Shown: positions 15,819 through 24,648 of the stretch, piece after piece
Layout of the letters: each line of letters opens with the position of its first letter
Position numbering within the stretch: position 1 is the first letter of the stretch
NCBI GenBank assembly: GCA_944390715.1
Contig: CALXQS010000019.1
Span: 1-41,678 of the forward strand
Direction of reading: 5' to 3'
Origin: an uncultured Duodenibacillus sp.
GTDB taxonomy: Bacteria; Pseudomonadota; Gammaproteobacteria; Burkholderiales; Burkholderiaceae_F
Length of the DNA stretch: 41,678 nt
The notes under the pieces: model-generated
Seen by the model: the letters and a program-made list of their open reading frames with translations, nothing else
What the model was told of the DNA's origin: nothing
Databases searched by the model: none
Made by a program: the position numbers and the translations under genes

Positions 15819-16325
15819 TCAGTTTGATTTGCCGCCCTTGAGCAGCTCTTCGGCTCGACGCTTTTCGTCGGGCGTGAGCGTGCGCTCAGCGGCAGCAACC
15901 GTCTGCTTGCGGCGGCGCACGTTGATGTAAAAGGCCACGGCCGCACCCAGAAAGATCACCACGGGGCCCAGCCACAGGATGATGGTCGAGGCCTTGAAGG
16001 GCGGGTTGTAGAGCACGAAGTCGCCGTAGCGCTCGACCATGTAGTCGATGATTTCCTTATCAGAGCGTCCCGCATTGATCTGCTCGATCACCTGCTTTCT
16101 CAGATCGACCGCCAGATCGGCATCGCTGTCGGCAATCGACTGGTTCTGACACACGAGGCAGCGCAGCTGGCTCGCAATGCCCTGCACGCGGCGGTGTTCG
16201 CCCGGGTCGAGCTCGGTGGCCTGCGCTTCCCTGCCCGCTGTCTGCGAGCTCGGAAGATCGGCAGCGGCAGCAGCTGCGCCGACGGCCGCCGACATGGCAA
16301 AAATCGCAAGAATTTTCTTCAACAT
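15819..16325 (-). CDS. ccmH: Cytochrome c maturation protein CcmH
   Basis: 168 residues from ATG 16325, which follows AGGAGAG; the frame is open further upstream but without a better start. It has a signal peptide, then the redox motif RCLVCQNQSIADSDADLA with the CxxC that reduces apocytochrome disulphides, and then two helices. A membrane anchor (STIILWLGPVVIFLGAAVAFYI) lies near the C-terminus. It works in the periplasm with CcmG and CcmF. The linked ccmI supplies the TPR part that is fused in E. coli CcmH. Confidence 0.92.
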   Translation of the reverse strand: MLKKILAIFAMSAAVGAAAAAADLPSSQTAGREAQATELDPGEHRRVQGIASQLRCLVCQNQSIADSDADLAVDLRKQVIEQINAGRSDKEIIDYMVERYGDFVLYNPPFKASTIILWLGPVVIFLGAAVAFYINVRRRKQTVAAAERTLTPDEKRRAEELLKGGKSN

Positions 16326-16502
16326 TGATTCTCTCCTAAAGGATGACTGCGTGCGTACAACGACTTCCGACTTCAAGGGCCTGCCTGCAGGCAGGCGGCT
16401 GCTCAAGAAAATTTCTTGTGCGGCGGGCTTTGCGGCTATTTTGCAAAGCCCTTCTTTCGTCGGCCCGGCTCGCAGGCCGTCATCCTTGCTGCTGAGCGGT
16501 TT

Positions 16503-17030
16503 TTACTCGGCCTCAAGCTTAGCCAAGAGGGGCTTGAGCTCTTTGTTCCAGACTTCGTCGGTCACCGGACCCACCACCTTGTGGCGGATGATGCCCTTTT
16601 TGTCGATGACGAAGGTCTCGGGAGCGCCGTACACGCCGAAGTCGATGGCCGTGCGGCCGTCGGCGTCGACAAGCTTGACGTCGTACGGATCGCCCAGGGC
16701 CGCAAGCCACTGGCGGGCCGCCGCGGGCTTGTCGCGGTAGTTGTAGCCCACCATCACCGTCTTGACGCCTTCGTTCTTGAGCTTGACGAAGTACGGGTGC
16801 TCATACTGGCAGGCCTCGCACCAGCTCGCCCAGACGTTCATCAGGTAGACCTTGCCCAGAAGATCCTTCTTGGTCACGGTCTTGCCGTCCATCGTCGGCA
16901 GCGCGTACTCAGGAGCGGGCTTGCCGATCAGCGCTGAGGGAACCTCGCGGGGATCAAGATACAGGCCCTTGAAGAGAAAGCCGCATACAAACAGAAAAAT
17001 TGCCAGCGGAATCAGATATTTCCAACGCAT
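16503..17030 (-). CDS. ccmG: Thiol:disulphide interchange protein CcmG/DsbE
   Basis: 175 residues starting at ATG 17030 with GGAGG upstream. An N-terminal membrane anchor (YLIPLAIFLFVCGFLFKGLY) precedes a thioredoxin fold with the active site NVWASWCEACQYEHP and the ligand-binding GVYGAPETFVIDKKG loop containing the cis-proline. The CEAC dipeptide is less common than CPTC or CVGC. It passes reducing equivalents from CcdA/DsbD to CcmH and apocytochromes. The start lies four bases after the ccmF stop. A 177-base gap with no gene separates it from ccmH. Confidence 0.92.
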   Translation of the reverse strand: MRWKYLIPLAIFLFVCGFLFKGLYLDPREVPSALIGKPAPEYALPTMDGKTVTKKDLLGKVYLMNVWASWCEACQYEHPYFVKLKNEGVKTVMVGYNYRDKPAAARQWLAALGDPYDVKLVDADGRTAIDFGVYGAPETFVIDKKGIIRHKVVGPVTDEVWNKELKPLLAKLEAE

Positions 17031-17034
17031 TTTT

Positions 17035-19011
17035 TTATGCCTCCGCAGCCGCCTTTGCTGTTGCGGCCGTCTTCTTTTTGTTGCGCACGCGGTAGCGGCG
17101 GTCAAGCACGGCGATGAAGCCGCCCACCGACATCAAAATCGTGCCCCACCAAATCCAGGTTACAAAGGGCTTGTGGTAGGCACGCACAATCCAGCCTCCG
17201 TTGCCCACGGGCTCGCCCAGACTCACGTACACGTCGCCCGTCACCGAATGCCGAATGGCAGCCTCGGTCATCGGCATCGAGCGCGAACCGAAATAGACGC
17301 GCTTTTCGGGCTTCAGACTGCCGATTTCCTTGCCGTCCCTGCTCACCGTGAAGTCGCCCATGGTCGAGGTGTAGTTCGGACCGCGGACTTCCTTGGTGCC
17401 GTTGAACACGAAGGTGTAGCCGCTCACCGTCACATGCTCGCCCGGGAACATGCGCACGTCGCGCTCGGCCGAGTAGCCCATCACGAGCGCCACGCCCACG
17501 ACGAACATCGCCACGCCCAGATGCGCCAGATGCATGCCCCAGAAGGCCAGCGGATGACTAAAGAGCTTGGCAAGCGGATTCATCTTCAGGTTGCGGCCGC
17601 GCTCGCGAATATTGTCAAGCGCCGAGAGCGCCACCCAGAAGGCAAGCGTCATGCCGACAAACACCCAGGTGCTCCAGCGGCCCATTGCAAAGGGCACGCA
17701 GGCGCCGAGCACAACCGAAATCAGAGCGATCACCCACAGCCGCTTGGCAAGCCACCCAGCGTCGGCTTCCTTCCAGCGGGCAAAGGGCCCGACGCCGAGC
17801 AAAAACAGCATCGGCAACATCAGCGGGCCGAAAACGGAATCAAAGTAAGGGGGACCAACGGAAATCTTTCCGGCGTTGAGCGCATCGAGAAAGAGCGGAT
17901 AGAGCGTGCCCAAAAGCACTGCCGCCATGGCCACGACAAGCAGCACGTTGTTGACCAGCAGCATCGACTCGCGGCTGATCATCGAGAAGTTGCCCCCGAG
18001 ACCCACCGTCGGCGCTCTCCAGGCAAACAGCAGAAACGACAGGCCGATGACGACGATCAAAAACGCCAGAATGAAGATGCCACGCTCGGGATCCGTTGCA
18101 AAGGCGTGCACCGAGGTGAGAATGCCCGAACGCACAAGGAACGTGCCCAGCAGCGAGAGCGAAAAAGTGATGATCGCCAAAAGCACCGTCCAGATCTTGA
18201 AGCAGCCGCGCTTTTCGGTCACCGCAAGGCTGTGCAGCAAGGCCGTGCCCGTCAGCCAGGGCATGAAGGAGGAGTTTTCAACCGGGTCCCAGAACCACCA
18301 GCCGCCCCAGCCCAGCTCGTAGTACGACCAGTACGAGCCCAGCGAAATGCCCAGCGTGAGCAGAATCCACGCGCCCGTCGTCCACGGACGCATCCAGCGC
18401 GCCCAGGCCACGTCAAGCTTGCCGCCCATCAAAGCCGCAATGGCAAAGGCAAAGGGAACGGTAAAGCCCACATAGCCCATGTACAGCAGCGGCGGATGAA
18501 ACACCATGCCCGGGTCCTGCAGAAGCGGATTTAAGTCCGCCCCTTCGGGCGCTGCCGGAAATAGCCGCAGGAAGGGATTGGACGTAAAGAGCATGAAGGC
18601 AAGAAAGCCCATCAGAATAAAGCCCATCACGCCAAGCACGCGCGCGACCGTCGCATCCGGCAGCCTGCGCGAAAAGACCGCCACGAAAAAGCCCCACCAG
18701 GCAAGCGTCACGGACCAAAACAGAATCGAGCCTTCGTGACTGCCCCAGGTCGCGGCGATCTTGTAGAACCACGGCAGCAGCGAGTTGGAATTGTTGGCGA
18801 CGTTTAAAACCGTAAAGTCGCTGATGTAAAAGCAATAAGCCAGAGCGCAAAAGGCAATCGTCATGAAGATGGCGTTGGCGTACGCAGCCGTGCGCGAGAG
18901 CGCCATCCAGGACGCAATGCCTTTGGCCGAGCCCAGAAGCGGCAGCGCAAACTGCACCGCCGCCATCACAAGCCCCAAAATCAAGGCAAAGTGACCGATT
19001 TCTGCAATCAC
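17035..19011 (-). CDS. ccmF: Haem lyase subunit CcmF
   Basis: This 658-residue, multi-spanning membrane protein has about 14-15 helices. The WWD haem-handling motif WGGWWFWDPVENSSFMPWL is clear near residues 230-250, and conserved His residues flank it (NHSLLPW-like segment and LLHSLAVT). A large periplasmic domain precedes the last helix (residues about 515-610). It transfers haem from holo-CcmE to apocytochrome with CcmH. The start is a GTG at 19011 behind GGGGGAA. Length is normal for the family. Confidence 0.95.
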   Translation of the reverse strand: MIAEIGHFALILGLVMAAVQFALPLLGSAKGIASWMALSRTAAYANAIFMTIAFCALAYCFYISDFTVLNVANNSNSLLPWFYKIAATWGSHEGSILFWSVTLAWWGFFVAVFSRRLPDATVARVLGVMGFILMGFLAFMLFTSNPFLRLFPAAPEGADLNPLLQDPGMVFHPPLLYMGYVGFTVPFAFAIAALMGGKLDVAWARWMRPWTTGAWILLTLGISLGSYWSYYELGWGGWWFWDPVENSSFMPWLTGTALLHSLAVTEKRGCFKIWTVLLAIITFSLSLLGTFLVRSGILTSVHAFATDPERGIFILAFLIVVIGLSFLLFAWRAPTVGLGGNFSMISRESMLLVNNVLLVVAMAAVLLGTLYPLFLDALNAGKISVGPPYFDSVFGPLMLPMLFLLGVGPFARWKEADAGWLAKRLWVIALISVVLGACVPFAMGRWSTWVFVGMTLAFWVALSALDNIRERGRNLKMNPLAKLFSHPLAFWGMHLAHLGVAMFVVGVALVMGYSAERDVRMFPGEHVTVSGYTFVFNGTKEVRGPNYTSTMGDFTVSRDGKEIGSLKPEKRVYFGSRSMPMTEAAIRHSVTGDVYVSLGEPVGNGGWIVRAYHKPFVTWIWWGTILMSVGGFIAVLDRRYRVRNKKKTAATAKAAAEA

Positions 19012-19065
19012 GGAGTGTTTCCCCCTTGGTTTTTATTCAATGAAACTTTTTTGGGAGCGCTGGGC

Positions 19066-19572
19066 TCAGCCCGCAGCAGGCTTCGTCTGAGCCGTTGCCT
19101 TGCCGCTGCCTTCCTTGGCGCCCTTTTCGTCGAGCGTCTTCATGGCGGCATGCGCCTTGTCGACGGCTTCCTGAGCCTCGGGCGGCATGTAGTTTTCGTC
19201 GTGCTTGGCGAGCACTTCGCTGGCGACGAACACGCCCTTGTCGTTGAGCTTGCCCTGCGCAACCACGCCCTTGCCTTCCTTAAAGAGGTCCGGCAGGATG
19301 CCCTTGAACTCAGTCGGGATGACGGCCGCCGTATCGGTAATGCCGAAGGTGACGGTCACGCCGTCTTCGAGGCGCTTGACGGAGCCCACCTCAACCATGC
19401 CGCCCATGCGGAAGGTTCTGCCCTGCGGGGCTTCCTTATTGGCGACCTGCATCGGAGAGTAGAAAAAGACGAGGTTTTCGTTGAAAGCCGAAAGCATCAG
19501 ATAGACGCCCACGCCGACGACGGCAACGGCCCCGCCGATCAGCGCGAGTCTCTTGGTTGCTGCACTTGCCAT
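19066..19572 (-). CDS. ccmE: Haem chaperone CcmE
   Basis: 168 residues, starting behind AGGAG. One N-terminal membrane anchor ([19 protein letters not shown]) is followed by the OB-fold domain. The covalent haem site is [12 protein letters not shown], with His124 binding haem and Tyr128 as axial ligand. The C-terminal tail is Lys/Ala-rich. It receives haem from CcmC/D in the periplasm and hands it to CcmF. Confidence 0.95.
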   Translation of the reverse strand: MASAATKRLALIGGAVAVVGVGVYLMLSAFNENLVFFYSPMQVANKEAPQGRTFRMGGMVEVGSVKRLEDGVTVTFGITDTAAVIPTEFKGILPDLFKEGKGVVAQGKLNDKGVFVASEVLAKHDENYMPPEAQEAVDKAHAAMKTLDEKGAKEGSGKATAQTKPAAG

Positions 19573-19618
19573 TGACCAATGCTCCTAAAAAAAAGAAATA
19601 AGAAACTTCAATAAAAAC

Positions 19619-19807
19619 TTAGTTCTGCTCGCGGGCCGCGCGCACGGCGCGCGCCTCGCGCGTCAAGCGGTTGACGGCCTTGGCGCGGCGCGACTTCAGA
19701 CTGAAGATCTCGATGATCACAGCAAGCAATGTCACCCCATAAGCCATCCAGACATAAAAGCCGTGGCCGTCCATGTGAATGAAGTGTGCAAATGAATTCC
19801 AATCCAT
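19619..19807 (-). CDS. ccmD: Haem exporter protein CcmD
   Basis: 62 residues, one membrane helix (FYVWMAYGVTLLAVIIEIF) followed by a very basic cytoplasmic tail (RRAKAVNRLTREARAVRAAR). This is the standard CcmD layout. It starts at ATG 19807 behind TAGGAG. CcmD stabilises the CcmABC-E complex. Position between ccmC and ccmE is the usual one. Confidence 0.9.
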   Translation of the reverse strand: MDWNSFAHFIHMDGHGFYVWMAYGVTLLAVIIEIFSLKSRRAKAVNRLTREARAVRAAREQN

Positions 19808-19838
19808 GACGAATTACTCCTAGATGCGGCTTTTGCCC

Positions 19839-20570
19839 TTAAACGTTTCCATGCAGCGCCGCTTCCTGCGCCCACGTCTCGCGCCGCTCGCGCTCAAGAA
19901 TGATCGTGCGGGCGCGCGCAAAGGATGCGCCGATGCAGTAAATCCAAATCGCAGCCAGCATCACCAAGAGCGTCGTGAGCATCAGCGGGTGAATGGAGCT
20001 GCCCGAGCTTGTGATCGAAGCGCCCTGATGCAGGGTGTTCCACCAGCGCACGGAGAAATAGATGATGGGCACATTCACCACGCCCACCAGCGCAATCACG
20101 GCGCAGGCGCGGTCTGCGCGGCGATGATCGGCAATCGAGCTTTGCAGCGCCAGAAAGCCCAGGTACAAAAAGAGCAGGATGAGCTCGCTCGTGAGCCTGG
20201 CGTCCCACACCCAGTATGTGCCCCAGGTCGGACGACCCCAGACGGCGCCGCAAAACAGCGCCACAAAGCACATGACGGCTCCGGTGGGCGCCATGGCGGC
20301 CGCGAAGATCGAGCACATTCTGCTGTTGGCCGCAAGCGCCACAGCTGAAAAGACGGCCATCAGCACATAAATGAGCATGCTCATCCAAGCCGCAGGCACG
20401 TGAATGAAGATGATGCGGTAGGAGTTCCCCTGCGTGGCGTCGATCGGGCACACGAAAAAGCCCAGATAAAGACCGACGGCGGCAAGCACGAACGCCAGCG
20501 CAAAGAGCCACTTAACAGTGCGCCCGGCAAAGTAGTAAAACCCTTGCGGTTCAAACAGACTACGAAACAT
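19839..20570 (-). CDS. ccmC: Haem exporter/handling protein CcmC
   Basis: 243 residues, six membrane helices, with the WWD motif WGTYWVWDARLTSELILLFL near residues 120-140 and flanking conserved His residues (IHVPAAW and VRWWNTLHQG). CcmC presents haem to CcmE. The Shine-Dalgarno is weak (AAGAG), and the 66-base gap after ccmB is T-rich, with a poly-T run at 20623-20629. That could allow a secondary transcription start or partial termination. Confidence 0.93.
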   Translation of the reverse strand: MFRSLFEPQGFYYFAGRTVKWLFALAFVLAAVGLYLGFFVCPIDATQGNSYRIIFIHVPAAWMSMLIYVLMAVFSAVALAANSRMCSIFAAAMAPTGAVMCFVALFCGAVWGRPTWGTYWVWDARLTSELILLFLYLGFLALQSSIADHRRADRACAVIALVGVVNVPIIYFSVRWWNTLHQGASITSSGSSIHPLMLTTLLVMLAAIWIYCIGASFARARTIILERERRETWAQEAALHGNV

Positions 20571-20636
20571 CTCTTGGTTTGCCTCTGGTGGTTTGTCGTT
20601 TTAAAAAAGCGTTGGCTGCCCCTTTTTTTCAAAGCG

Positions 20637-21305
20637 CTACTGAATGGAAATTCGAAGCGCCGCGGAAATGGCAAAGGGCGCGGCGGCAAGCGCCAGAAAG
20701 CTCAGCGCGGCCGTCACCATCAGGTAGGCCGTCGGGCTCACGCTGATGGCCACCTGCACGGTGGCGCCGGTGCCGAAAATGAGCACCGGAATGTATAGCG
20801 GCAATACAAGCAGGCTCGTGAGCACGGAGCCCGCCCTCAACCCGAGCGTGAGCGCAGCTCCAATGGCGCCCACAAGCGAGAGCACGGGCGTGCCGAGCAA
20901 AAGCGAGAGCATCAGCACGAGCGCCTGCTCCAGCGGCAGGTCAAACATCACGCCGAAGACAGCCGTAAAAATCGTGATCGGAATGCCCGTGACCAGCCAG
21001 TGCGCAAACACCTTGGCAAGCACGATGACGCTCAAAGGCTCGGCCGAAATCACCATCTGCTCGAGCGTCCCGTCGGCATAGTCAAAGGCAAAAATTCTCG
21101 GCAGCGACAAAAGCGCGGCCAGAAGCGCCGCCACCCAGACGACGCCCGGGGCCATCGAGCGCAGCAAATTGGGCTCAGCGCCCACGCCCAGAGGAACGAG
21201 CGTGACGACGACGGCAAAAAAGAAAAGCGTCTGCACGATGTCGGTCTTTTGCCGCAGCGCCAGCATCAAATCGCGGCGCACCATCGCAAGAAACAAATTA
21301 AACAT
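20637..21305 (-). CDS. ccmB: Haem exporter protein CcmB
   Basis: 222 residues from ATG 21305 (MFNLFLAMVRRDLMLALRQK). The frame is open upstream, but this start gives the standard N-terminus and overlaps the ccmA end by eight bases. Six membrane helices, with the typical RDLMLALRQ opening and the motif FDYADGTLEQMVISAEPLS. It is the membrane part of the CcmAB ATPase that releases holo-CcmE. Confidence 0.93.
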   Translation of the reverse strand: MFNLFLAMVRRDLMLALRQKTDIVQTLFFFAVVVTLVPLGVGAEPNLLRSMAPGVVWVAALLAALLSLPRIFAFDYADGTLEQMVISAEPLSVIVLAKVFAHWLVTGIPITIFTAVFGVMFDLPLEQALVLMLSLLLGTPVLSLVGAIGAALTLGLRAGSVLTSLLVLPLYIPVLIFGTGATVQVAISVSPTAYLMVTAALSFLALAAAPFAISAALRISIQ

Positions 21306-22002
21306 GGGCGGCCTCCTGCACTCTGCCGGCCGCAGAGCGGCGCCCGGGCGCAAAAAGCGACACGTCGACGGTCATCTTGCGGGCACTCTCAACGGGCACG
21401 TCGCACTCCTGGTGCGTGGTGTAGATGACGATGCCTCCGGCTTGAACATGCTCGGCCACCGTCGCGGCAAGGTTGGCAACGCTGGCCGCATCAAGCGCCA
21501 CGAAAGGTTCGTCGAGAATCCACACGGGCTTCGTTTTGCTCACGAAAAGGCGAGCGAGCGCAACGCGTCTGCGCTGCCCTTGGCTGAGCTCGCCGGTGAG
21601 CTGATCGATGAAGTCCTCAAGGCCGACGCGCGTCAGAGCATCGACGAGCTCTTCGTCGGAGGCGATGATGTTGCCCATGCGCGCGGCGACGCGCACGTTT
21701 TCAATCGCGCTCAGATCGTCCTTGACGCCGTTCATGTGGCCGATGTAGACAAGATCCTTGGCGTAGTCTTCCTTGAGCTTGGAGATGTCGGCGCCCTTGT
21801 AGAGGACCGCTCCGGCATCGGGCTGCATGAGTCCGGTCAGAAGCCGCAAAAGCGACGTCTTGCCCGTGCCGTTGGCGCCGGCCAGACGCACCAGGCTGCC
21901 AGCCGGAGCATCGAAGTGAAGTCCGCGAAAAAGAAGCCTTTCGCCTCGCTCAAGCTCGAGATCTTTGGCCGTCAGCCGCGGCTGATTCTGAAGTTCGGTC
22001 AT
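21298..22002 (-). CDS. ccmA: ABC ATPase CcmA
   Basis: 234 residues with Walker A (GANGTGKTSLLR at about 40-51), signature (LSQGQRRRVALARL), Walker B (VWILDEPFVALD) and H-loop region (TTHQE). It is the first gene of the ccm operon. ATP hydrolysis by CcmAB drives release of haem-loaded CcmE from CcmCD. The Shine-Dalgarno is weak. The promoter should lie in the 350-base region shared with ilvD. Confidence 0.94.
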   Translation of the reverse strand: MTELQNQPRLTAKDLELERGERLLFRGLHFDAPAGSLVRLAGANGTGKTSLLRLLTGLMQPDAGAVLYKGADISKLKEDYAKDLVYIGHMNGVKDDLSAIENVRVAARMGNIIASDEELVDALTRVGLEDFIDQLTGELSQGQRRRVALARLFVSKTKPVWILDEPFVALDAASVANLAATVAEHVQAGGIVIYTTHQECDVPVESARKMTVDVSLFAPGRRSAAGRVQEAAHV

Positions 22003-22355
22003 AAAGAAGTATTGCGCAATTCAGGCCGAGGCAGCCGGCGCTTTCTTCAGACTGGATCCAGATGTCTCGACGCCGCCCGCGTGCCTTGTAAAAATGCAGT
22101 TTTTTGCAGTTTCGTGAGTTTAGTTACAGCGCATTAAGCCAGTCTTACAAGATTGTCTGCGTTCGAAAAGCTAAAACCGCAATAGCCTGCACCAAAATCT
22201 AGGCAAAGCACCTTATTTTGTGTTTTCCCTTCAGTCGATACAATGAAGGGCACTGCGTGCGCGGCGCTTGGCCCTGAGCCGGGCGAGCGCTCCAAAGGCA
22301 CTTTCAGCACGCTTGTCTTTATATATATACGCAAAATATTTTTGGAGAACCCCAT
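22003..22355. other. Divergent promoter region, ccmA / ilvD
   Basis: No gene is supported here. It holds a small hairpin CCCTTCA / TGAAGGG (22227-22250). A TTGTCT box followed closely by TATATATATA (22315-22330) lies above ilvD, whose Shine-Dalgarno is GGAG at 22343-22346. The ccmA side contains T-rich runs (22096-22102) but no box I would fix. A leader-peptide attenuator for ilvD was looked for and not seen. Confidence 0.5.
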
Positions 22356-24014
22356 ATGCGCAGCGATCCGCTCACCAAAGGCATCAATGCCGCCCCCCAA
22401 CGCAGTCTTCTGAAGGCCCTCGGCCTGTGCGACGCCGAGATCGGCAAGCCCCTGATCGGCATCGTGAGTTCGAAAAACGACATCGTTCCCGGCCACATGA
22501 ACCTCGACAAGGTCGTTGAGGCCGTCAAGCAGGGCGTGGCGCTTGCCGGCGGCGTGCCGATCGTCTTTCCGGCCATTGCCGTGTGCGACGGCTTGGCCAT
22601 GGGACACGTGGGCATGAAGTATTCGCTTGTCTCGCGCGAACTCATTTGCGACAGCACGGAAGCCATGGCCATGGCCCACCCCTTTGACGGCCTGGTGATG
22701 GTGGCCGCCTGCGACAAGAACGTCCCGGGGCTCTTGATGGCCGCAGCGCGCCTGAACATCCCCTCGATCGTGGTGAGCGGCGGCGCGATGCTCGCCGGCC
22801 ACTTTGAAGGCCGCAAGGTTTCCTACTCCAACATCAGCGAAGGCGTCAGCCAATTCCGCACGGGCAAGATCACCAAGATTCAGTTTGAAGATCTCGAAAA
22901 CAAGGCTTGTCCTTCGTGCGGTTCGTGCTCGGGCATGTTTACCGCCAACTCCATGAACTGCCTCTCGGAAGTGCTCGGCATGGCGCTGCCGGGCAACGGC
23001 ACGATTCCTGCGGTTTACTCGGCTCGCCTGCGCCTGGCAAAAGAAACCGGCATGAAGGTGATGGAGCTCGTCGAAAAGAATCTGTGCCCGCGCGACATCA
23101 TGACTGAGAAGGCCTTCATGAACGCGCTCACCATCGACATGGCGCTGGGCTGCTCGACGAACTCCATGCTGCATCTGCCTGCCATTGCGCACGAGTGCGG
23201 CATCGATCTCGATCTGTCGATTGCCAACGAAATCAGCAAGAAGACGCCCAACCTCTGCCACCTTGCTCCTGCAGGCAACCACTTCATCGAAGAGCTCGAA
23301 GACGCCGGCGGCATCCGCGCCGTCATGGCCGAAATCAACAAGCTTGGCCTCCTTGACACGACGCTGATGACGGTCACCGGAAAGACCGTCGGCGAGAACA
23401 TTGCCGGCGCAAAGATTCTTGATCCCGAAATCATTCACAGCGTCGAAAATCCGATTTCGCCCGAAGGCGGCATTGCCGTCTTAAAGGGCAATCTCGCCCC
23501 GGACGGCTCCGTCGTCAAGCGCGCGGCCGTCGCGCCCGAAATGATGCAGCACAAGGGCAAGGCCCGCGTCTACGACTGCGAAGAAGATGCCCTCAACGCC
23601 ATCTACGCCGGCCAAATCAACCCCGGCGAAGTCGTCGTCATCCGCTACGAAGGTCCCAAGGGCGGTCCCGGGATGCGCGAGATGCTCAATCCGACCTCGG
23701 CCATCATGGGCTCGGGTCTGGGCCACTGCGTGGCGCTCATCACCGACGGACGCTTCTCGGGCGCCACCCGAGGCGCGGCCATCGGACACGTCTCGCCCGA
23801 GGCTGCCGTCGGAGGCCCGATCGCTCTGGTCGAAGAAGGCGACGTCATTTCCATCGACATCACCAACAACACGATCAGCGTCGAGGTCTCCGATGAAGAA
23901 ATGGCCCGCCGCCGCGCCCAGTGGAAGCCGCGCCAGCCGCGCGTGACCACGGGCTATCTGTCGCGCTACGCCAAGCAGGTCAGCTCCGGCATGAAGGGAG
24001 CCGTGCTGAGCTAA
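22356..24014 (+). CDS. ilvD: Dihydroxy-acid dehydratase
   Basis: This 552-residue enzyme of valine, isoleucine, leucine and pantothenate synthesis dehydrates 2,3-dihydroxy acids to 2-keto acids. Iron-sulphur and active-site motifs are present: ACDKNVPG (Cys119) and [19 protein letters not shown] (Cys185, 188, 191). The early motif reads VPGHMNL, with Gly where the plant/mycobacterial [2Fe-2S] enzymes have Cys. This resembles the E. coli-type oxygen-sensitive [4Fe-4S] enzyme and suits an anaerobe. The C-terminal catalytic region [19 protein letters not shown] is intact. Transcribed alone and followed by a strong terminator. Confidence 0.95.
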   Translation: MRSDPLTKGINAAPQRSLLKALGLCDAEIGKPLIGIVSSKNDIVPGHMNLDKVVEAVKQGVALAGGVPIVFPAIAVCDGLAMGHVGMKYSLVSRELICDSTEAMAMAHPFDGLVMVAACDKNVPGLLMAAARLNIPSIVVSGGAMLAGHFEGRKVSYSNISEGVSQFRTGKITKIQFEDLENKACPSCGSCSGMFTANSMNCLSEVLGMALPGNGTIPAVYSARLRLAKETGMKVMELVEKNLCPRDIMTEKAFMNALTIDMALGCSTNSMLHLPAIAHECGIDLDLSIANEISKKTPNLCHLAPAGNHFIEELEDAGGIRAVMAEINKLGLLDTTLMTVTGKTVGENIAGAKILDPEIIHSVENPISPEGGIAVLKGNLAPDGSVVKRAAVAPEMMQHKGKARVYDCEEDALNAIYAGQINPGEVVVIRYEGPKGGPGMREMLNPTSAIMGSGLGHCVALITDGRFSGATRGAAIGHVSPEAAVGGPIALVEEGDVISIDITNNTISVEVSDEEMARRRAQWKPRQPRVTTGYLSRYAKQVSSGMKGAVLS

Positions 24015-24052
24015 GGCTTTCAACGGCTCTTGACCTCAAGCCTCCTTAATCG

Positions 24053-24084
24053 AGGACGGCAGCTTTTAGGAAAGCTGTCGTCCT
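24053..24084 (+). terminator. Rho-independent terminator of ilvD
   Basis: Fourteen-base arms AGGACGGCAGCTTT and AAAGCTGTCGTCCT (one G-U pair) with a TAGG loop, followed by TTTCTTT. Confidence 0.88.
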
Positions 24085-24273
24085 TTCTTTATTCCAAATC
24101 GCAAAAACATCCGCCGCCGTCTCGGTGTTTCGTTCATAAGGGTTTATACCTAATAAATTCCCTTTTTCCGGTAGGAAAACAGTAAATTTTCCCCATATGG
24201 CAGCCAGTTGTCCTGACTGATCGCCGTGCACCGTCTGCACGCGCAGCATTGAAATTTTCAGGGGGGAAAGCAC

Positions 24274-24612
24274 ATGCGTTGTCTGAGCGTTCTTCTTGCC
24301 GTCGTTTTTTCCTGCGCAGCCGCCTCAACGGCAGCGGCAGCCGACTTTCTGGCTGACCGTCACGCCGCAAAGTCCGTGGCCTGCGCCTCTTGCCACGGAA
24401 GCGCTGCGCCCTCAGCCGACGTTCCCATCGAACGCTGCCTGAAGTGCCACGGCGGCAGCTATGCCGCTCTCGCGGCCAAGACCGATCAGGGCGACATCAA
24501 CTATCACGACACGCACATCGGCGAAGCCAACTGCTCGGAGTGCCATCACGGCCATAAGCCTTCGGAGCTTGTGTGCGACCAGTGCCACGAATTCAAGGTC
24601 AAGGTTCCTTGA
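24274..24612 (+). CDS. Periplasmic tetraheme c-type cytochrome
   Basis: 112 residues from ATG 24274 behind the very strong GGGGGGAAAG site. A Sec signal peptide (LLAVVFSCAAASTAAAA) is followed by four haem-binding motifs: CASCH, CLKCH, CSECH and CDQCH. This is the size and spacing of the tetraheme domain of flavocytochrome c3-type reductases. Extra His residues (RHAAK, YHDTHIG, HHGHK) can serve as axial ligands. It is the electron-transfer partner of the flavoprotein encoded 36 bases downstream, and its haems would be attached by the Ccm system in this window. Confidence 0.9.
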   Translation: MRCLSVLLAVVFSCAAASTAAAADFLADRHAAKSVACASCHGSAAPSADVPIERCLKCHGGSYAALAAKTDQGDINYHDTHIGEANCSECHHGHKPSELVCDQCHEFKVKVP

Positions 24613-24648
24613 CCGATTCAGCAAGCAAAAACTATGAGGAGAAAAACT

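Noticed and set aside
16852..18534. 560-codon plus-strand ORF
   Set aside because: It is antisense to ccmG/ccmF, which have full family motifs. Its Arg/His-rich composition is the usual shadow of high-GC coding DNA.
22134..23438. 434-codon minus-strand ORF
   Set aside because: Antisense to ilvD. No domain signature and biased composition.
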